DNA of 64,000 bases from Pseudomonas gessardii (GTDB lineage Bacteria; Pseudomonadota; Gammaproteobacteria; Pseudomonadales; Pseudomonadaceae): the NCBI RefSeq assembly GCF_001983165.1, contig NZ_MNPU01000024.1, positions 1-64,000 of the forward strand, in the 5' to 3' direction. Below the pieces are notes generated by a model. That model saw only the letters and a list, made by a program, of their open reading frames with translations, did not search any database and was not told where the DNA came from. The number at the start of each line of letters is the position of its first letter. Position 1 is the first letter of the stretch. A program made the translations under genes and the position numbers. Shown here one piece after another: positions 7,483-15,952 of the stretch.

Positions 7483-7631
7483 CGGACTATTCCTTTTGGC
7501 GTATTGGCCGATAAGTGTAGGTGGGTCAGGTCATGGGTCAACGAGCATGCCCCGGCCTGATAAGTCGCCATAAGCTTGTGCTCTGCCTTGCTAGCGTTAT
7601 GCTACTGGCAACCGAATGTGAGGAATGAACT

Positions 7632-8039
7632 GTGAAAGCGTGGATCCTGTTGATGCTGGCCCTGACGTTGCCGATGGCAGCCCATGCCGAAGAAGCCAAG
7701 GAAGGCGAAGCGCCGAAGGTCAGCTACTACAGCCTGACCCCGCCCTTTGTCGGCAACTACGCCCTGGACGGCGGCCCGAAACTGCGGGTGTACAAGGCCG
7801 ATGTGGCCCTGCGCGTGACCGGCACGGAAGCGGCGGCGGCGATCAAGGCCAATGAGCCGTTGATCCGTAATCAACTGGTGGCGCTGTTTACCCAGCAGAC
7901 TGTCGAGAGTATGGGCAGTGTTGAGGGCAAAGAGAAATTGCGTCAGGAAGCATTGAAGCAGGCTCAGCAAGTGATGAATGATGAGACGGGCAAGCCAGTG
8001 GTTGAGGACTTATTATTTAATAACTTGATTATTCAGTAA
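7632..8039 (+). CDS. FliL-like secreted or periplasmic protein
   Basis: 135 residues with a signal peptide (1-19, ending AHA). The body resembles FliL, the stator-associated flagellar protein: YYSLTPPFVGNY, then KLRVYKADVALRV, and a C-terminal segment ending VVEDLLFNNLIIQ. Canonical FliL has an N-terminal transmembrane anchor and sits in a flagellar operon; this gene stands alone with a cleavable-looking signal. It is best read as a FliL paralogue of unknown role. The GTG start at 7632 follows GAGGAA at suitable spacing. A strong terminator follows at 8055-8092. Confidence 0.75.
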   Translation: MKAWILLMLALTLPMAAHAEEAKEGEAPKVSYYSLTPPFVGNYALDGGPKLRVYKADVALRVTGTEAAAAIKANEPLIRNQLVALFTQQTVESMGSVEGKEKLRQEALKQAQQVMNDETGKPVVEDLLFNNLIIQ

Positions 8040-8054
8040 GCATCGATTGGCGAA

Positions 8055-8092
8055 GCCTGCGGCTTTCCAGGAAAGCCGCAGGTTAGTTTTTA
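8055..8092 (+). terminator. Rho-independent terminator after the FliL-like gene
   Basis: A 13-bp stem (CCTGCGGCTTTCC / GGAAAGCCGCAGG) with a one-base nominal loop, followed by TTAGTTTTT. It is also placed to separate this gene from the convergent AT-rich orphan. Confidence 0.85.
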
Positions 8093-8106
8093 TGTGGTTG
8101 GACTAA

Positions 8107-8523
8107 TTATCTGAATACAATAACTTTCCTGTCAGACAGGGGGTTGCCGCCATGATCGATATGGAAGCGGAAGTCAAATACAACAGCCATTCCTGGAGAG
8201 TAATAATTTGTTTCGGCTGACGAGGGCCAATTAACCCAGCCAGCATTTCGCACTGGTACTATAGCCAATATTGGTCCGCTGTGAGTCAAAATTTCAAATC
8301 TTGGGTCCTTATCCCCGAGCGATCCGGTGAAATTATATTTTCGGGTTGTGATGATAAATTTACTTCCGGCAATGGTGTACTCGAGTTCTATATAGCCCTT
8401 GAATCCCCAGAGAGAGTATTCACCTGTTACGGTCATTATTCCCGTGGGGTTGTTTTTGTCGATAGTGACGATTGTAGTGTTGCCACACTCGCATTGTCTG
8501 GATGCTGTTGTCTCGGTGCTCAT
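8107..8523 (-). CDS. Orphan protein of unknown function, AT-rich gene
   Basis: 138 residues that I do not recognise. There is no signal peptide. A CECG motif lies near the N-terminus, followed by alternating polar and aromatic stretches (GYIELEYTIAGSKFIITTRK) suggesting a small all-beta protein. The end reads RFHIDHGGNPLSDRKVIVFR. The ATG at 8523 is chosen because GGGAGA sits six bases upstream; an ATG at 8529 would be too close to it. Base composition is clearly lower in GC than the neighbours, and the roughly 180 bases upstream are very AT-rich, so recent acquisition is likely. Function cannot be inferred. Confidence 0.65.
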   Translation of the reverse strand: MSTETTASRQCECGNTTIVTIDKNNPTGIMTVTGEYSLWGFKGYIELEYTIAGSKFIITTRKYNFTGSLGDKDPRFEILTHSGPILAIVPVRNAGWVNWPSSAETNYYSPGMAVVFDFRFHIDHGGNPLSDRKVIVFR

Positions 8524-8708
8524 AACCATTCTCCCTGAAGTGCTGAGTGCAAAAGGTCACCAACGTTTTGCTATTTTGTTGGTGGCTATTACGTCTTTAA
8601 GTAAACATTCTGGGGAGCGAGTCTTCTACTGTTATAAATGACAGTTATTTATATTGTTTTTCAGTATTTAAATTTTTTTTATAGCCAATGATTCTTTAGA
8701 TATTTATC
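8524..8708. other. AT-rich intergenic stretch
   Basis: Upstream of the orphan gene and downstream of the exporter operon. It contains runs such as AAATTTTTTTTATAG near 8670 and no coding or repeat signal that I can support. The composition matches the orphan gene and may mark the extent of an acquired segment. Confidence 0.5.
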
Positions 8709-9827
8709 TCAAGAGGCAAGGCTCTTCCTAAACCGCGCCAACGCCACCGCAAAAAACACCAACCCAATCCCCGCCAGCGCCAGTAAATCCGGCCACACCA
8801 CACTCACCCCGGCATCGCGAAACAGAATCGCCGCACTCAAGCTCACAAAATGCGTCGACGGCGAGCCCTGCATCACCCATTGCAACCATTCGGGCATGCT
8901 GTCCAGCGGCGTACTGCCGCCTGACAACAGCAACATCGGAATAATCACCGGGATCGCCAACAAGCCAAACTGCGGCGTCGAGCGGGCGAGGGTGGCGAGG
9001 AAGATGCCCAGGGCGGTGCTGGCAAACAGGTACAGCGCCGTCACCAGCAGGAACAGGCTCAACGAGCCGGCCAGCGGCACGCCGAGCAGGCCCTTGACCA
9101 CCACTTCCAGCGACAGCCAGGTACACAGCACCACCACCAGCATGTTGCTCCAGATTTTTGCCAGCATGATTTCCAGGGCGGTCAGTGGCAGTACCAGCAA
9201 ATGGTCGAGGGTGCCGTGCTCACGTTCGCGCAGCAGGGCGGTGCCGGTCAGGACGATGGCGAGGATGGTGATGTTATTGACAATCTGGATCACCGCCAGG
9301 AACCAGCCACCTTCCAGGTTGGTATTGAACAGCGCCCGGGTGGTCAGCGCCGCCGGTGCCCGTTGACTGGCATCCGCCTGGCCGCTGTAGGTCAGCAGCT
9401 CGCGCTGGAAAATCCGCCCGATATAGCCGGCGCCCATAAAGGCCTGGCTCATGGCCGTGGCATCCACATTGACCTGCACGCTCGGCTGGCGGCCGGCCAG
9501 CAGGTCGGCCTGGAAATTGGCCGGCACGTTGATCACGAAGGTGTACTGGCCGCTGTCCATCACCTTGTCCAGTTGGTCGTAGGCCAGTGGCACGGCGGGC
9601 TGGAATTCCGGGGGTTGCAGGGCTTCGGCCAACTGGCGTGACAATTGGCCATGGTCTTCATCGACAAAGGCCACGCTGGCGTTATGCACGCCAATCACCG
9701 AGCCGGCCGCTGGCATATAGATGGCGACGGTGAAGGCATAGAACAGAAACAGCAGCAACACGCTGTCGTGACGCAGGCTGGTGAGTTCTTTGAGCCCCAG
9801 GCGCAGGATATGGGCGAACTTATGCAT
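8709..9827 (-). CDS. yhhJ: ABC-2 type permease, YhhJ-like
   Basis: 372 residues. The N-terminal membrane segment (FLFYAFTVAIYM) is followed by a long periplasmic loop of about 140 residues, then five membrane segments near the C-terminus. This is the ABC-2/DrrB-like layout typical of YhhJ-family exporters. It is the last gene of the HlyD-RbbA-YhhJ operon and overlaps the RbbA gene by ATGA. The start at 9827 (MHKFAHILRLG) is preferred over a longer upstream frame, which would run deep into the RbbA gene. Likely role: second membrane subunit of an exporter with the adjacent fusion protein; substrate unknown. Confidence 0.85.
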   Translation of the reverse strand: MHKFAHILRLGLKELTSLRHDSVLLLFLFYAFTVAIYMPAAGSVIGVHNASVAFVDEDHGQLSRQLAEALQPPEFQPAVPLAYDQLDKVMDSGQYTFVINVPANFQADLLAGRQPSVQVNVDATAMSQAFMGAGYIGRIFQRELLTYSGQADASQRAPAALTTRALFNTNLEGGWFLAVIQIVNNITILAIVLTGTALLREREHGTLDHLLVLPLTALEIMLAKIWSNMLVVVLCTWLSLEVVVKGLLGVPLAGSLSLFLLVTALYLFASTALGIFLATLARSTPQFGLLAIPVIIPMLLLSGGSTPLDSMPEWLQWVMQGSPSTHFVSLSAAILFRDAGVSVVWPDLLALAGIGLVFFAVALARFRKSLAS

Positions 9828-12544
9828 CAGGCCTCCTGCTTCTTGAGCATGACCAGGCTCAGCCCGGTGAACCCCAGGAAAAATCCGAACAGCGCCAGGC
9901 ACTGTGGCCACAGTTGGCGCAGGTCCAGGGCTTTGGTGAAGGTGCCGACGGCCACATCCAGGAAATAGCCAGCGGGAAACAGTATACCCATCAGCGCGGC
10001 CGCGCCTTCCAGGGACGAGCGCGGCACGATCAACCCGGAGAACTGGATGGTCGGCAGGCTGGTGATGATCATGGTGCCGAGGATCGCCGCGATCTGGGTG
10101 CGGGTGAACGCGGAAATCAGCAGGCCCATGCTGGTGGTGGCCAGCACATACAGCAGGCCGCCAAACGCCAGGGTCACGCCACTGCCCTTGAACGGCACGC
10201 CGAACAGCCAGCGGTTCATCGCCACCAGCAAGGCCAGGTTGATCAGGCTGATGACCAGGTACGGCGCCTGTTTGCCCAGGAGAAACTCCAGGCGGGTCAG
10301 CGGTGTGGCATAAAAGTTGGTGATCGAGCCCAGTTCCTTCTCGCGCACGATGCCCAGGGCGGTGAGCATGGCCGGGATAAACGCCAGGATCAGCGCCATC
10401 ACGCCCGGGCCGATGGCATTGACGCTGACCACGTCCTGGTTATAGCGAAAGCGCGTTTCCAGTTTGGCGGCGGCGGGGCGGGTTTGCGGTGTGCTGCTGA
10501 GTTCGGCCAACTGCTGCAGATTTTCCTGATGCACAGCCTCGACATAGTTGCGGCTGGTCTCGGCGCGAAACGGCATGCCGCCATCGAGCCAGGCGGCCAC
10601 CGCCGGTTGGCGCCCGGCGTACAGGTCGCGGCCAAAGCCCGGGGGGATTTCCAGGGCCAGTTTGATTTCCGAACGTTGCAGGCGCCGGTGCAACTCGGCC
10701 GAATCGCTGATCGGTGGCTGTTCGGCGAAGTAGCGCGAACTGCGGAAGGCCTCCAGGTAAGCGCGGCTTTGCGGCGTCTGGTCCTGGTCGTACACGGCGA
10801 AGGCGAGCTTCTCTACGTCCAGGGAAATGCCGTAGCCGAAGATCACCATCATGAAAATCGCCCCGAGCAGAGCAAAGGCCATGCGCACTTTGTCGCGCAG
10901 CAGTTCCTTGCCTTCGCGACTGGCCACCGCCAGCAGGCGCGCCAGGCTGAAGCCGCGTTTGCTGACCGGCGGCGTGCTCGGTGTGCTGACGGTTGCGCTG
11001 GGCGCGGCGGCTTCCGGGGCCTCCTGGGCTTGCTCCAGGCAGGTGACAAACGCGGCTTCCAGGGTCTCGCCGTGGAATTGCTGTTGCAGAGCGTCCGGGG
11101 TGTCGCAGGCCAGCACCTTGCCGGCGTGCATCAACGAGATGCGGTCGCAGCGCTGGGCTTCGTTCATAAAGTGGGTGGAGAGGAAAATCGTCACCCCTTG
11201 CTCGCGGGACAGCTCCACCAGCAAACGCCAGAAATCGTCGCGCGCGGCGGGGTCCACGCCGGACGTGGGTTCGTCGAGGATCAGCACTTCCGGGCGATGC
11301 AGCACCGCCACGGCCAGGGACAGGCGCTGGCGCAAACCCAGGGGCAGTTCGCCGGAGGGCTGTTCGGCGATTTCGCCCAGGTCAAAGCGTTGGATCAGTT
11401 CCTCAATGCGCGGCCCACTGTCGGCCTTGGGCAGGTCGAACAACTGTGCGTGCAGCACCAGGTTCTGGCGCACGCTGAGTTCGCCGTACAGCGAGAAACT
11501 CTGGGACATGAAGCCCACGCGCTTGCGGGTCGCCAGGTCCTTGGCATTCACCGGGTTGCCCAGCAGTGTGGCGCTGCCTTCACTGGCCGGCATCAGCCCG
11601 GTGAGGACTTTCATGGTGGTGGTCTTGCCGCAGCCGTTGGAGCCGAGAAAGCCGAAGATCTCGCCACGGCCAATGGCGAAGCTGACTTTGTTGACAGCGG
11701 TGAAGTCGCCAAAGCGCAGGGTCAGGTCGTGGGCTTCGATGGCGATATCGGTGTTGTCGTGTGCCCGAGGGGGGATCACCAGCGGCTGGTTGTTGTGCGC
11801 GCTGTCGCCCTGGAAATGGGTGAAGGCTTCATCCAGCTTGCCACTGGGCGTAACAGCAGCCAGGTCACGGCTCAGGCCATCGGCAATCAGCTTGCCGCGG
11901 TCGAGCATCAGGCAGTGCTCGAACTGCTCGGCTTCTTCCATGTAGGCCGTGGCCACCAGCAGCGTCAGTTGCGGGCGCTCGCTGCGTACGGTTTCTACCA
12001 ACTCCCAGAAACGTCGGCGTGATAGCGGGTCGACGCCGGTCGTGGGCTCATCAAGGATCAGCAAGTCCGGGTCATGGATCAGCGCGCAGCACAGCCCCAG
12101 TTTCTGCTTCATCCCGCCCGACAGCTTGCCGGCTGGGCGGTCGGCGAAACGTGCCAGGTCGGTGGCCAGCAGCAGGTTGTGCATGCGCTGCTCGCAATCG
12201 GCTTTGGACAGGCCAAACAGGGTGGCAAAAAACCGGATGTTTTCGCGGATGGACAGCTCGGGGTACAGGTTGCCGCCCAGGCCCTGGGGCATAAAGGCGA
12301 TCAGCGGGTACAGGCTGTTGCGGTGGCGGCGGTCTTCGATGGAGCCGCCCAGCACCTGCAGGTCGCCGGCCTGCAGCTTTTTAACCCCGGCGATCAGGCC
12401 CAGCAGGCTCGACTTGCCCGCGCCATCCGGGCCGATCAGGCCGCAGCGGGTGCCGGCCGGCAGGCTGAAGGCAATGTCGAGCAGTGCCTGTTGCTTGCCG
12501 TAGCGGTGGTTGATGCCCGTGGCGTGCAGCGCCAGCCCGTTCAT
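9827..12544 (-). CDS. rbbA: RbbA-like fused ABC transporter (two ATPase domains plus ABC-2 permease)
   Basis: 905 residues, close to E. coli RbbA (YhiH). The first nucleotide-binding domain has Walker A GPDGAGKSS (38-46) and signature LSGGMKQKLG. The second, from about residue 270, has GSNGCGKTTT and Walker B VLILDEPTSGVDP, but its signature reads LPLGLRQRLS instead of LSGGQ. The C-terminal 370 residues carry an ABC-2 permease with a large extracytoplasmic loop. RbbA was named as a ribosome-bound ATPase, but the operon with HlyD-like and YhhJ-like genes fits a tripartite exporter. Start and stop both overlap neighbours by four bases, indicating coupled translation. Confidence 0.9.
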   Translation of the reverse strand: MNGLALHATGINHRYGKQQALLDIAFSLPAGTRCGLIGPDGAGKSSLLGLIAGVKKLQAGDLQVLGGSIEDRRHRNSLYPLIAFMPQGLGGNLYPELSIRENIRFFATLFGLSKADCEQRMHNLLLATDLARFADRPAGKLSGGMKQKLGLCCALIHDPDLLILDEPTTGVDPLSRRRFWELVETVRSERPQLTLLVATAYMEEAEQFEHCLMLDRGKLIADGLSRDLAAVTPSGKLDEAFTHFQGDSAHNNQPLVIPPRAHDNTDIAIEAHDLTLRFGDFTAVNKVSFAIGRGEIFGFLGSNGCGKTTTMKVLTGLMPASEGSATLLGNPVNAKDLATRKRVGFMSQSFSLYGELSVRQNLVLHAQLFDLPKADSGPRIEELIQRFDLGEIAEQPSGELPLGLRQRLSLAVAVLHRPEVLILDEPTSGVDPAARDDFWRLLVELSREQGVTIFLSTHFMNEAQRCDRISLMHAGKVLACDTPDALQQQFHGETLEAAFVTCLEQAQEAPEAAAPSATVSTPSTPPVSKRGFSLARLLAVASREGKELLRDKVRMAFALLGAIFMMVIFGYGISLDVEKLAFAVYDQDQTPQSRAYLEAFRSSRYFAEQPPISDSAELHRRLQRSEIKLALEIPPGFGRDLYAGRQPAVAAWLDGGMPFRAETSRNYVEAVHQENLQQLAELSSTPQTRPAAAKLETRFRYNQDVVSVNAIGPGVMALILAFIPAMLTALGIVREKELGSITNFYATPLTRLEFLLGKQAPYLVISLINLALLVAMNRWLFGVPFKGSGVTLAFGGLLYVLATTSMGLLISAFTRTQIAAILGTMIITSLPTIQFSGLIVPRSSLEGAAALMGILFPAGYFLDVAVGTFTKALDLRQLWPQCLALFGFFLGFTGLSLVMLKKQEA

Positions 12545-13506
12545 TGCAGGTTGGCCGGCCAGTCCAGGTCGGCAGTGCGCACGTAGCCGGCGCCGGGCAT
12601 GCCGGGCTTGGCCTGGGGCACGGCGCTGGGTTGAGTCAGGCGCAGTTTGACGCGGAACACCAGTTTCTGGCGTTCGTCGCGGGTTTCCACTTCTTTGGGG
12701 GTGAACTGCGACTTGGCCGCAACAAAGCTGATTTTCGCCGGCAACGGCTGGTCCGGCAGGGCGTCGAGTACGATCCGCGCGTCACTGCCCACGGTCAGGC
12801 GGCCGGTGACGGAGGCGGGCAGGTAGAGGTTCATGTACTGGTCATTCGGATCGATCAGCAGCAACACCCGCCCGCCGGCCCCGAGCACTTCGCCAGGTTC
12901 GGCCAGGCGCAGCTGGATGATGCCGTCGATGGGCGCGCGCAGGCTGCTGTCCTCGATTTCGCTGGTCAGTTGCGCCACCTGGGCCTGGGCCGCACCGATG
13001 GCAGCCTTGACCGCATTGACCTGGGCCTGGGCGGCTACCACCGCTGCATTGCCGGTGTTCTGGCGTGCCTGTTGCTGGTCGATCAACTGCGCGCTGGCGA
13101 AGCCGCGGCGGTACAGCTCTTGGGTACGCTTGAGTTCCTGGCTGGCCAGCAGGTTTTCGCTCTGGCGCAGCTGCACATTGGCTTCGGCGGCGGCGAAGTT
13201 TTCCTTGGCCCGCAGCACTTCGGCCTCGGCCTGGGAGCGCTGGGCTTCCAGGGTGCGGGTGTCGATACGTGCCAGCAGTTGGCCCTTGAGCACCTTGTCG
13301 CCTTCATCGACCCGCACCTCGGCCAGGCGCCCGGGGACCTTGGTGGCGATCTGCACTTCGGTGGACTCCAGTCGGCCGTTGCCCATGCTCAACCCTTCCG
13401 GCAGGCGGTCGAGGGTGGACTTCCAGTAGCCGAAGCCGCCGGCGGCCACCAGCAACAGAATCAGGAGAAAAGCGAAGAAGTGCGAACTGCGATGGGGCGT
13501 CGACAT
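12541..13506 (-). CDS. yhiI: HlyD/EmrA-family periplasmic adaptor, YhiI-like
   Basis: 321 residues. A single N-terminal membrane anchor (FFAFLLILLLVAAGGFGYW) is followed by a barrel-sandwich/lipoyl half (ATKVPGRLAEVRVDEGDKV), a long alpha-helical hairpin rich in Q, A and E, and the second lipoyl half (SLRAPIDGIIQLRLAEPGEV). Adaptors of this kind link an inner-membrane exporter to an outer-membrane channel. First gene of the operon with rbbA and yhhJ. No outer-membrane factor gene is nearby, so a shared TolC-type channel would be needed. The start at 13506 opens directly onto the anchor. Confidence 0.88.
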   Translation of the reverse strand: MSTPHRSSHFFAFLLILLLVAAGGFGYWKSTLDRLPEGLSMGNGRLESTEVQIATKVPGRLAEVRVDEGDKVLKGQLLARIDTRTLEAQRSQAEAEVLRAKENFAAAEANVQLRQSENLLASQELKRTQELYRRGFASAQLIDQQQARQNTGNAAVVAAQAQVNAVKAAIGAAQAQVAQLTSEIEDSSLRAPIDGIIQLRLAEPGEVLGAGGRVLLLIDPNDQYMNLYLPASVTGRLTVGSDARIVLDALPDQPLPAKISFVAAKSQFTPKEVETRDERQKLVFRVKLRLTQPSAVPQAKPGMPGAGYVRTADLDWPANLQ

Positions 13507-13592
13507 GGGTGCATCCTGCGGTGTTAGCGTCCTAGTTTGCCGGGATCGTAACCGATAGCCGTTGATACCGGTCAAATGAATCCCTTTAGGCG

Positions 13593-14042
13593 TTAACGCA
13601 GGGCCATGACCGCCGCCCATTGCTCGGCCGTCACCGGCATCACCGACAAGCGACTGCCTTTTTGTACCAACGGCAATTCGGCCAGGGCGGTTTGTTGCTT
13701 GAGGTAGCCCAGCCCGAGGACTTTGGGGAAGGCCTCGACGTGGGCCACGGTGATGGCGCTCCACGGATTTTTTTCCGCTGTGGCCTTGGCATCGAAGTAA
13801 TGGCTGTCGGGCTCCAGCGCCGTCGGGTCTGGATACGCTGCTTCGATGATTTTCCCTACACCGGCAATCCCCGGTTCCGGGCAACTGGAGTGGTAGAAGA
13901 AAAACGCGTCACCCACGGCCATGGCCCGCAGGAAGTTGCGCGCCTGGTAATTGCGCACGCCATCCCAGCGTGCTTCGCCGAGTTTTTCCAGGCCCTGGAT
14001 GGACAACTCATCGGGCTCGGACTTCATCAGCCAATAGGCCAT
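13593..14042 (-). CDS. EVE domain-containing protein (THYN1-like)
   Basis: 149 residues, essentially one EVE domain, a PUA-like fold related to YTH domains and thought to bind modified bases in nucleic acids. Conserved elements are WLMKSEPDE at the N-terminus, WDGVRNYQARNFLRAM, and FFYHSSCPEPGIAGVGKI. The standalone form is widespread in proteobacteria, and its in vivo ligand is not established. No restriction or defence genes are adjacent. Confidence 0.9.
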   Translation of the reverse strand: MAYWLMKSEPDELSIQGLEKLGEARWDGVRNYQARNFLRAMAVGDAFFFYHSSCPEPGIAGVGKIIEAAYPDPTALEPDSHYFDAKATAEKNPWSAITVAHVEAFPKVLGLGYLKQQTALAELPLVQKGSRLSVMPVTAEQWAAVMALR

Positions 14043-14237
14043 GGTTTTGCTCCTTTACAGGGGATTGGGCAGGTTGTGCGGCAACTTCATGACAAACCGA
14101 CGGTCGGTTGACGTCAAGGTTTGCGTGTTGGTTCACGTTAACGCAGAATGCCGGGATTTTAAGCTTGACGCAGCTGGAACGGGCTACTTTGGAACGTTGC
14201 TGTCATCGTGTGTGATAGGCCTGAAGGGGGGCAATCG

Positions 14238-14387
14238 ATGAAACGCAAACCGGATTTACTATGGATTTTGGTTATTTTGTTCGGTCTGGGCGTCGTGACC
14301 ACCGGGTATGCGCAGAGCCTCTGGTCGAACAAGACCGAAGCGCCTGTTGAATTTGCACAGCAGCAGCCACAAACCTTCAAGCATTGA
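14238..14387 (+). CDS. 49-residue single-pass membrane peptide
   Basis: A short gene beginning MKRKPDLLWILVILFGLGVV. Basic N-terminal residues, one hydrophobic segment (about residues 7-24), then a polar tail rich in Q ending FKH. AGGGGGG lies about six bases before the ATG. It ends two bases before the convergent cyclo-ligase gene. The composition fits a type II membrane peptide or an uncleaved signal anchor. I believe similar small proteins occur at this position in other pseudomonads. Function unknown. Confidence 0.65.
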   Translation: MKRKPDLLWILVILFGLGVVTTGYAQSLWSNKTEAPVEFAQQQPQTFKH

Positions 14388-14389
14388 TG

Positions 14390-15025
14390 CTATTTCGGCG
14401 CCGTTGATTGCAGCGGCGTTCCCTCTGCGACATACCACTTCCTGTCGGTCACGGTGCCATTCAGCGGCACGTCCCAGCTGGCCTGCGCCAGTCGCTCGAC
14501 CTTCTGGCATTCATGGGCCAGCCCCAGTAGCGTCGGCTTGCGCCACGCCGAGCGGCGCGCCAGGTACGCCAGGCTACGATCGTAAAAACCGCCGCCCATG
14601 CCCAGCCGCCCACCCGCGTCATCAAAACCCACCAACGGCAGCAGCACCAGGTCCAGGGCCCAGACCTTGCGCTGGCGGCCGACATTGACCCGTGGCTCAA
14701 GAATGCCGAAGCGATTGGGCACAAGCTTTTCCCCGGGGCGCACGCGTTGGAACACCATCTTGGTCCGTGGCCAGGCACTGAGCACCGGCAGGTAGGTGGC
14801 CTTGCCCCGACGCTGGGCCGCGCGCAGCAGCAAGCGCGGATCGATTTCGCCATCCGTCGGCAGGTACAGGGAAATATGTTTGGCCCGGCAAAACAGCGGG
14901 TGCTGTGCCAGTTGCCGATACAAGCCAAGCGCTGCCTGGCGTTGCTCGCCTGGCGTGAGGGCGCGGCGGGCCTTGCGTAACATGCGTCGAAGGTGCGGAC
15001 GGGAAAGCGGCGCAGGTTCGGTCAT
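14390..15025 (-). CDS. fau: 5-formyltetrahydrofolate cyclo-ligase
   Basis: 211 residues of the YgfA/Fau family. The enzyme uses ATP to convert 5-formyl-THF to 5,10-methenyl-THF. Family features are RRMLRKARRALTP at the N-terminus, the YLPTDGEIDPR strand, and the C-terminal DLVLLPLVGFDDAGGRLGMG loop with GFYDRSL. It lies downstream of the 6S RNA gene on the same strand, the classic ssrS-ygfA arrangement. The ATG at 15025 (MTEPAP) is chosen; a longer frame extends into the intergenic space. Confidence 0.93.
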   Translation of the reverse strand: MTEPAPLSRPHLRRMLRKARRALTPGEQRQAALGLYRQLAQHPLFCRAKHISLYLPTDGEIDPRLLLRAAQRRGKATYLPVLSAWPRTKMVFQRVRPGEKLVPNRFGILEPRVNVGRQRKVWALDLVLLPLVGFDDAGGRLGMGGGFYDRSLAYLARRSAWRKPTLLGLAHECQKVERLAQASWDVPLNGTVTDRKWYVAEGTPLQSTAPK

Positions 15026-15082
15026 GGTGTTCGGCTCATAAAACAATGCCAGTCCGGGGACTGGCATTGAGTTTGGGAATTC

Positions 15083-15263
15083 AGGCTCCCCGACAGAACC
15101 GCTGTCGACTTAGCCCTTGAACCCGAAAGTTCAAGGTGGAAGAAGCAGTAGGCTTTAAGGCTTTCCGTCTAGCGGACATGCACACCAGCCCAACGTGCAA
15201 CTTCCAGGGTAGTGCGAATCGGCTCAGGGACATCGCCGACTGGCAAGCACGCCAGGGAGTGAG
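15083..15263 (-). ncRNA. ssrS: 6S RNA
   Basis: Placed between zapA and fau on the minus strand, the conserved 6S location. Read on the minus strand it begins ACTCCCTGGCGTGCTTGCCA, includes GATGTCCCTGAGCCGATTCG, and ends with TCTGTCGGGGAGCC, the expected closing-stem and bulge layout. Length about 180 nt. 6S RNA mimics an open promoter and sequesters sigma70 RNA polymerase in stationary phase. The ends are estimated to within about 10 bases. Confidence 0.88.
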
Positions 15264-15291
15264 GCGAGTATACCCCAAACAGGTCCGGCAA

Positions 15292-15609
15292 TCAGCCTTT
15301 GGGTTGCTCTTGATCGTTGGAAAGGGCCAGGTCGACACGTTCCAGCAGGTCGCGTACTTGCTCGCGTGTCGAGCCGCTGGCCTGGACGTCAGGGCGTTCC
15401 TGCCTGTGCAGCAAATCGTGGGTAATGTTCAGCGCGGCCATCACGGCGATACGGTCGGCGCCGATGACTTTGCCGCTGCTGCGGATTTCACGCATCTTGC
15501 CATCCAGGTAGCGGGCGGCGCTCACCAGGTTGCTGCGCTCTTCCTGGGGGCAGATGATTGAATACTCTTTGTCGAGGATCTGCACGGTGACGCTATTGCT
15601 TGAACTCAT
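15292..15609 (-). CDS. zapA: Cell division protein ZapA
   Basis: 105 residues, the usual ZapA length. The N-terminal globular part starts VTVQILDKEYSIICPQEE, followed by a helix with LVSAARYLDGKMREIR and a C-terminal coiled coil. ZapA cross-links FtsZ filaments at the division ring. The start overlaps the stop of the zapB-like gene, so the two are translationally coupled, and the 6S RNA gene follows. Confidence 0.94.
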   Translation of the reverse strand: MSSSNSVTVQILDKEYSIICPQEERSNLVSAARYLDGKMREIRSSGKVIGADRIAVMAALNITHDLLHRQERPDVQASGSTREQVRDLLERVDLALSNDQEQPKG

Positions 15610-15815
15610 GAGTCTTGCTCCAGGGCCTTCAGGCGCGAAATCATCGATTCGACCTTACGCCGGGCGATTTCGTTTTTTTCAATGAGGTGAGCGCGTTCCT
15701 CGCGCCAGGTCTTTTCCTGAGCTAATAGGAGTCCGTTTTGACTCTTTAGTTGCTCGACCCGGGTAATTAGCAATTCGAGTCTGGCCATCAGCGCTTGCAA
15801 GTCGGTGTCTTCCAT
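15606..15815 (-). CDS. ZapB-like coiled-coil protein (TIGR02449 family)
   Basis: 69 residues, almost entirely one coiled coil (heptad-rich LMARLELLITRVEQLKSQNG, then EERAHLIEKNEIARRKVESM). Small coiled-coil partners encoded just before zapA in pseudomonads belong to this family and are presumed to work with ZapA at the FtsZ ring. The ATG at 15815 (MEDTDLQ) is preferred over an upstream in-frame ATG that adds unrelated residues. Confidence 0.88.
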   Translation of the reverse strand: MEDTDLQALMARLELLITRVEQLKSQNGLLLAQEKTWREERAHLIEKNEIARRKVESMISRLKALEQDS

Positions 15816-15952
15816 GGGGTTCCACTGGATTTGTCTGATGAATGGCAACTGCAGGATAAACGATCTGACGCCCTTGATAGTCGGGTGCGTCTGCCGGTGC
15901 TAGGATACAGCGCTTCATTCTAGACATCGCGCCGCCTGGCGCCTAGCTCATC

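Noticed and set aside
9914..12022. A 702-codon open frame on the plus strand opposite rbbA
   Set aside because: The opposite strand encodes a full RbbA protein with all motifs; the plus-strand product is low-complexity.
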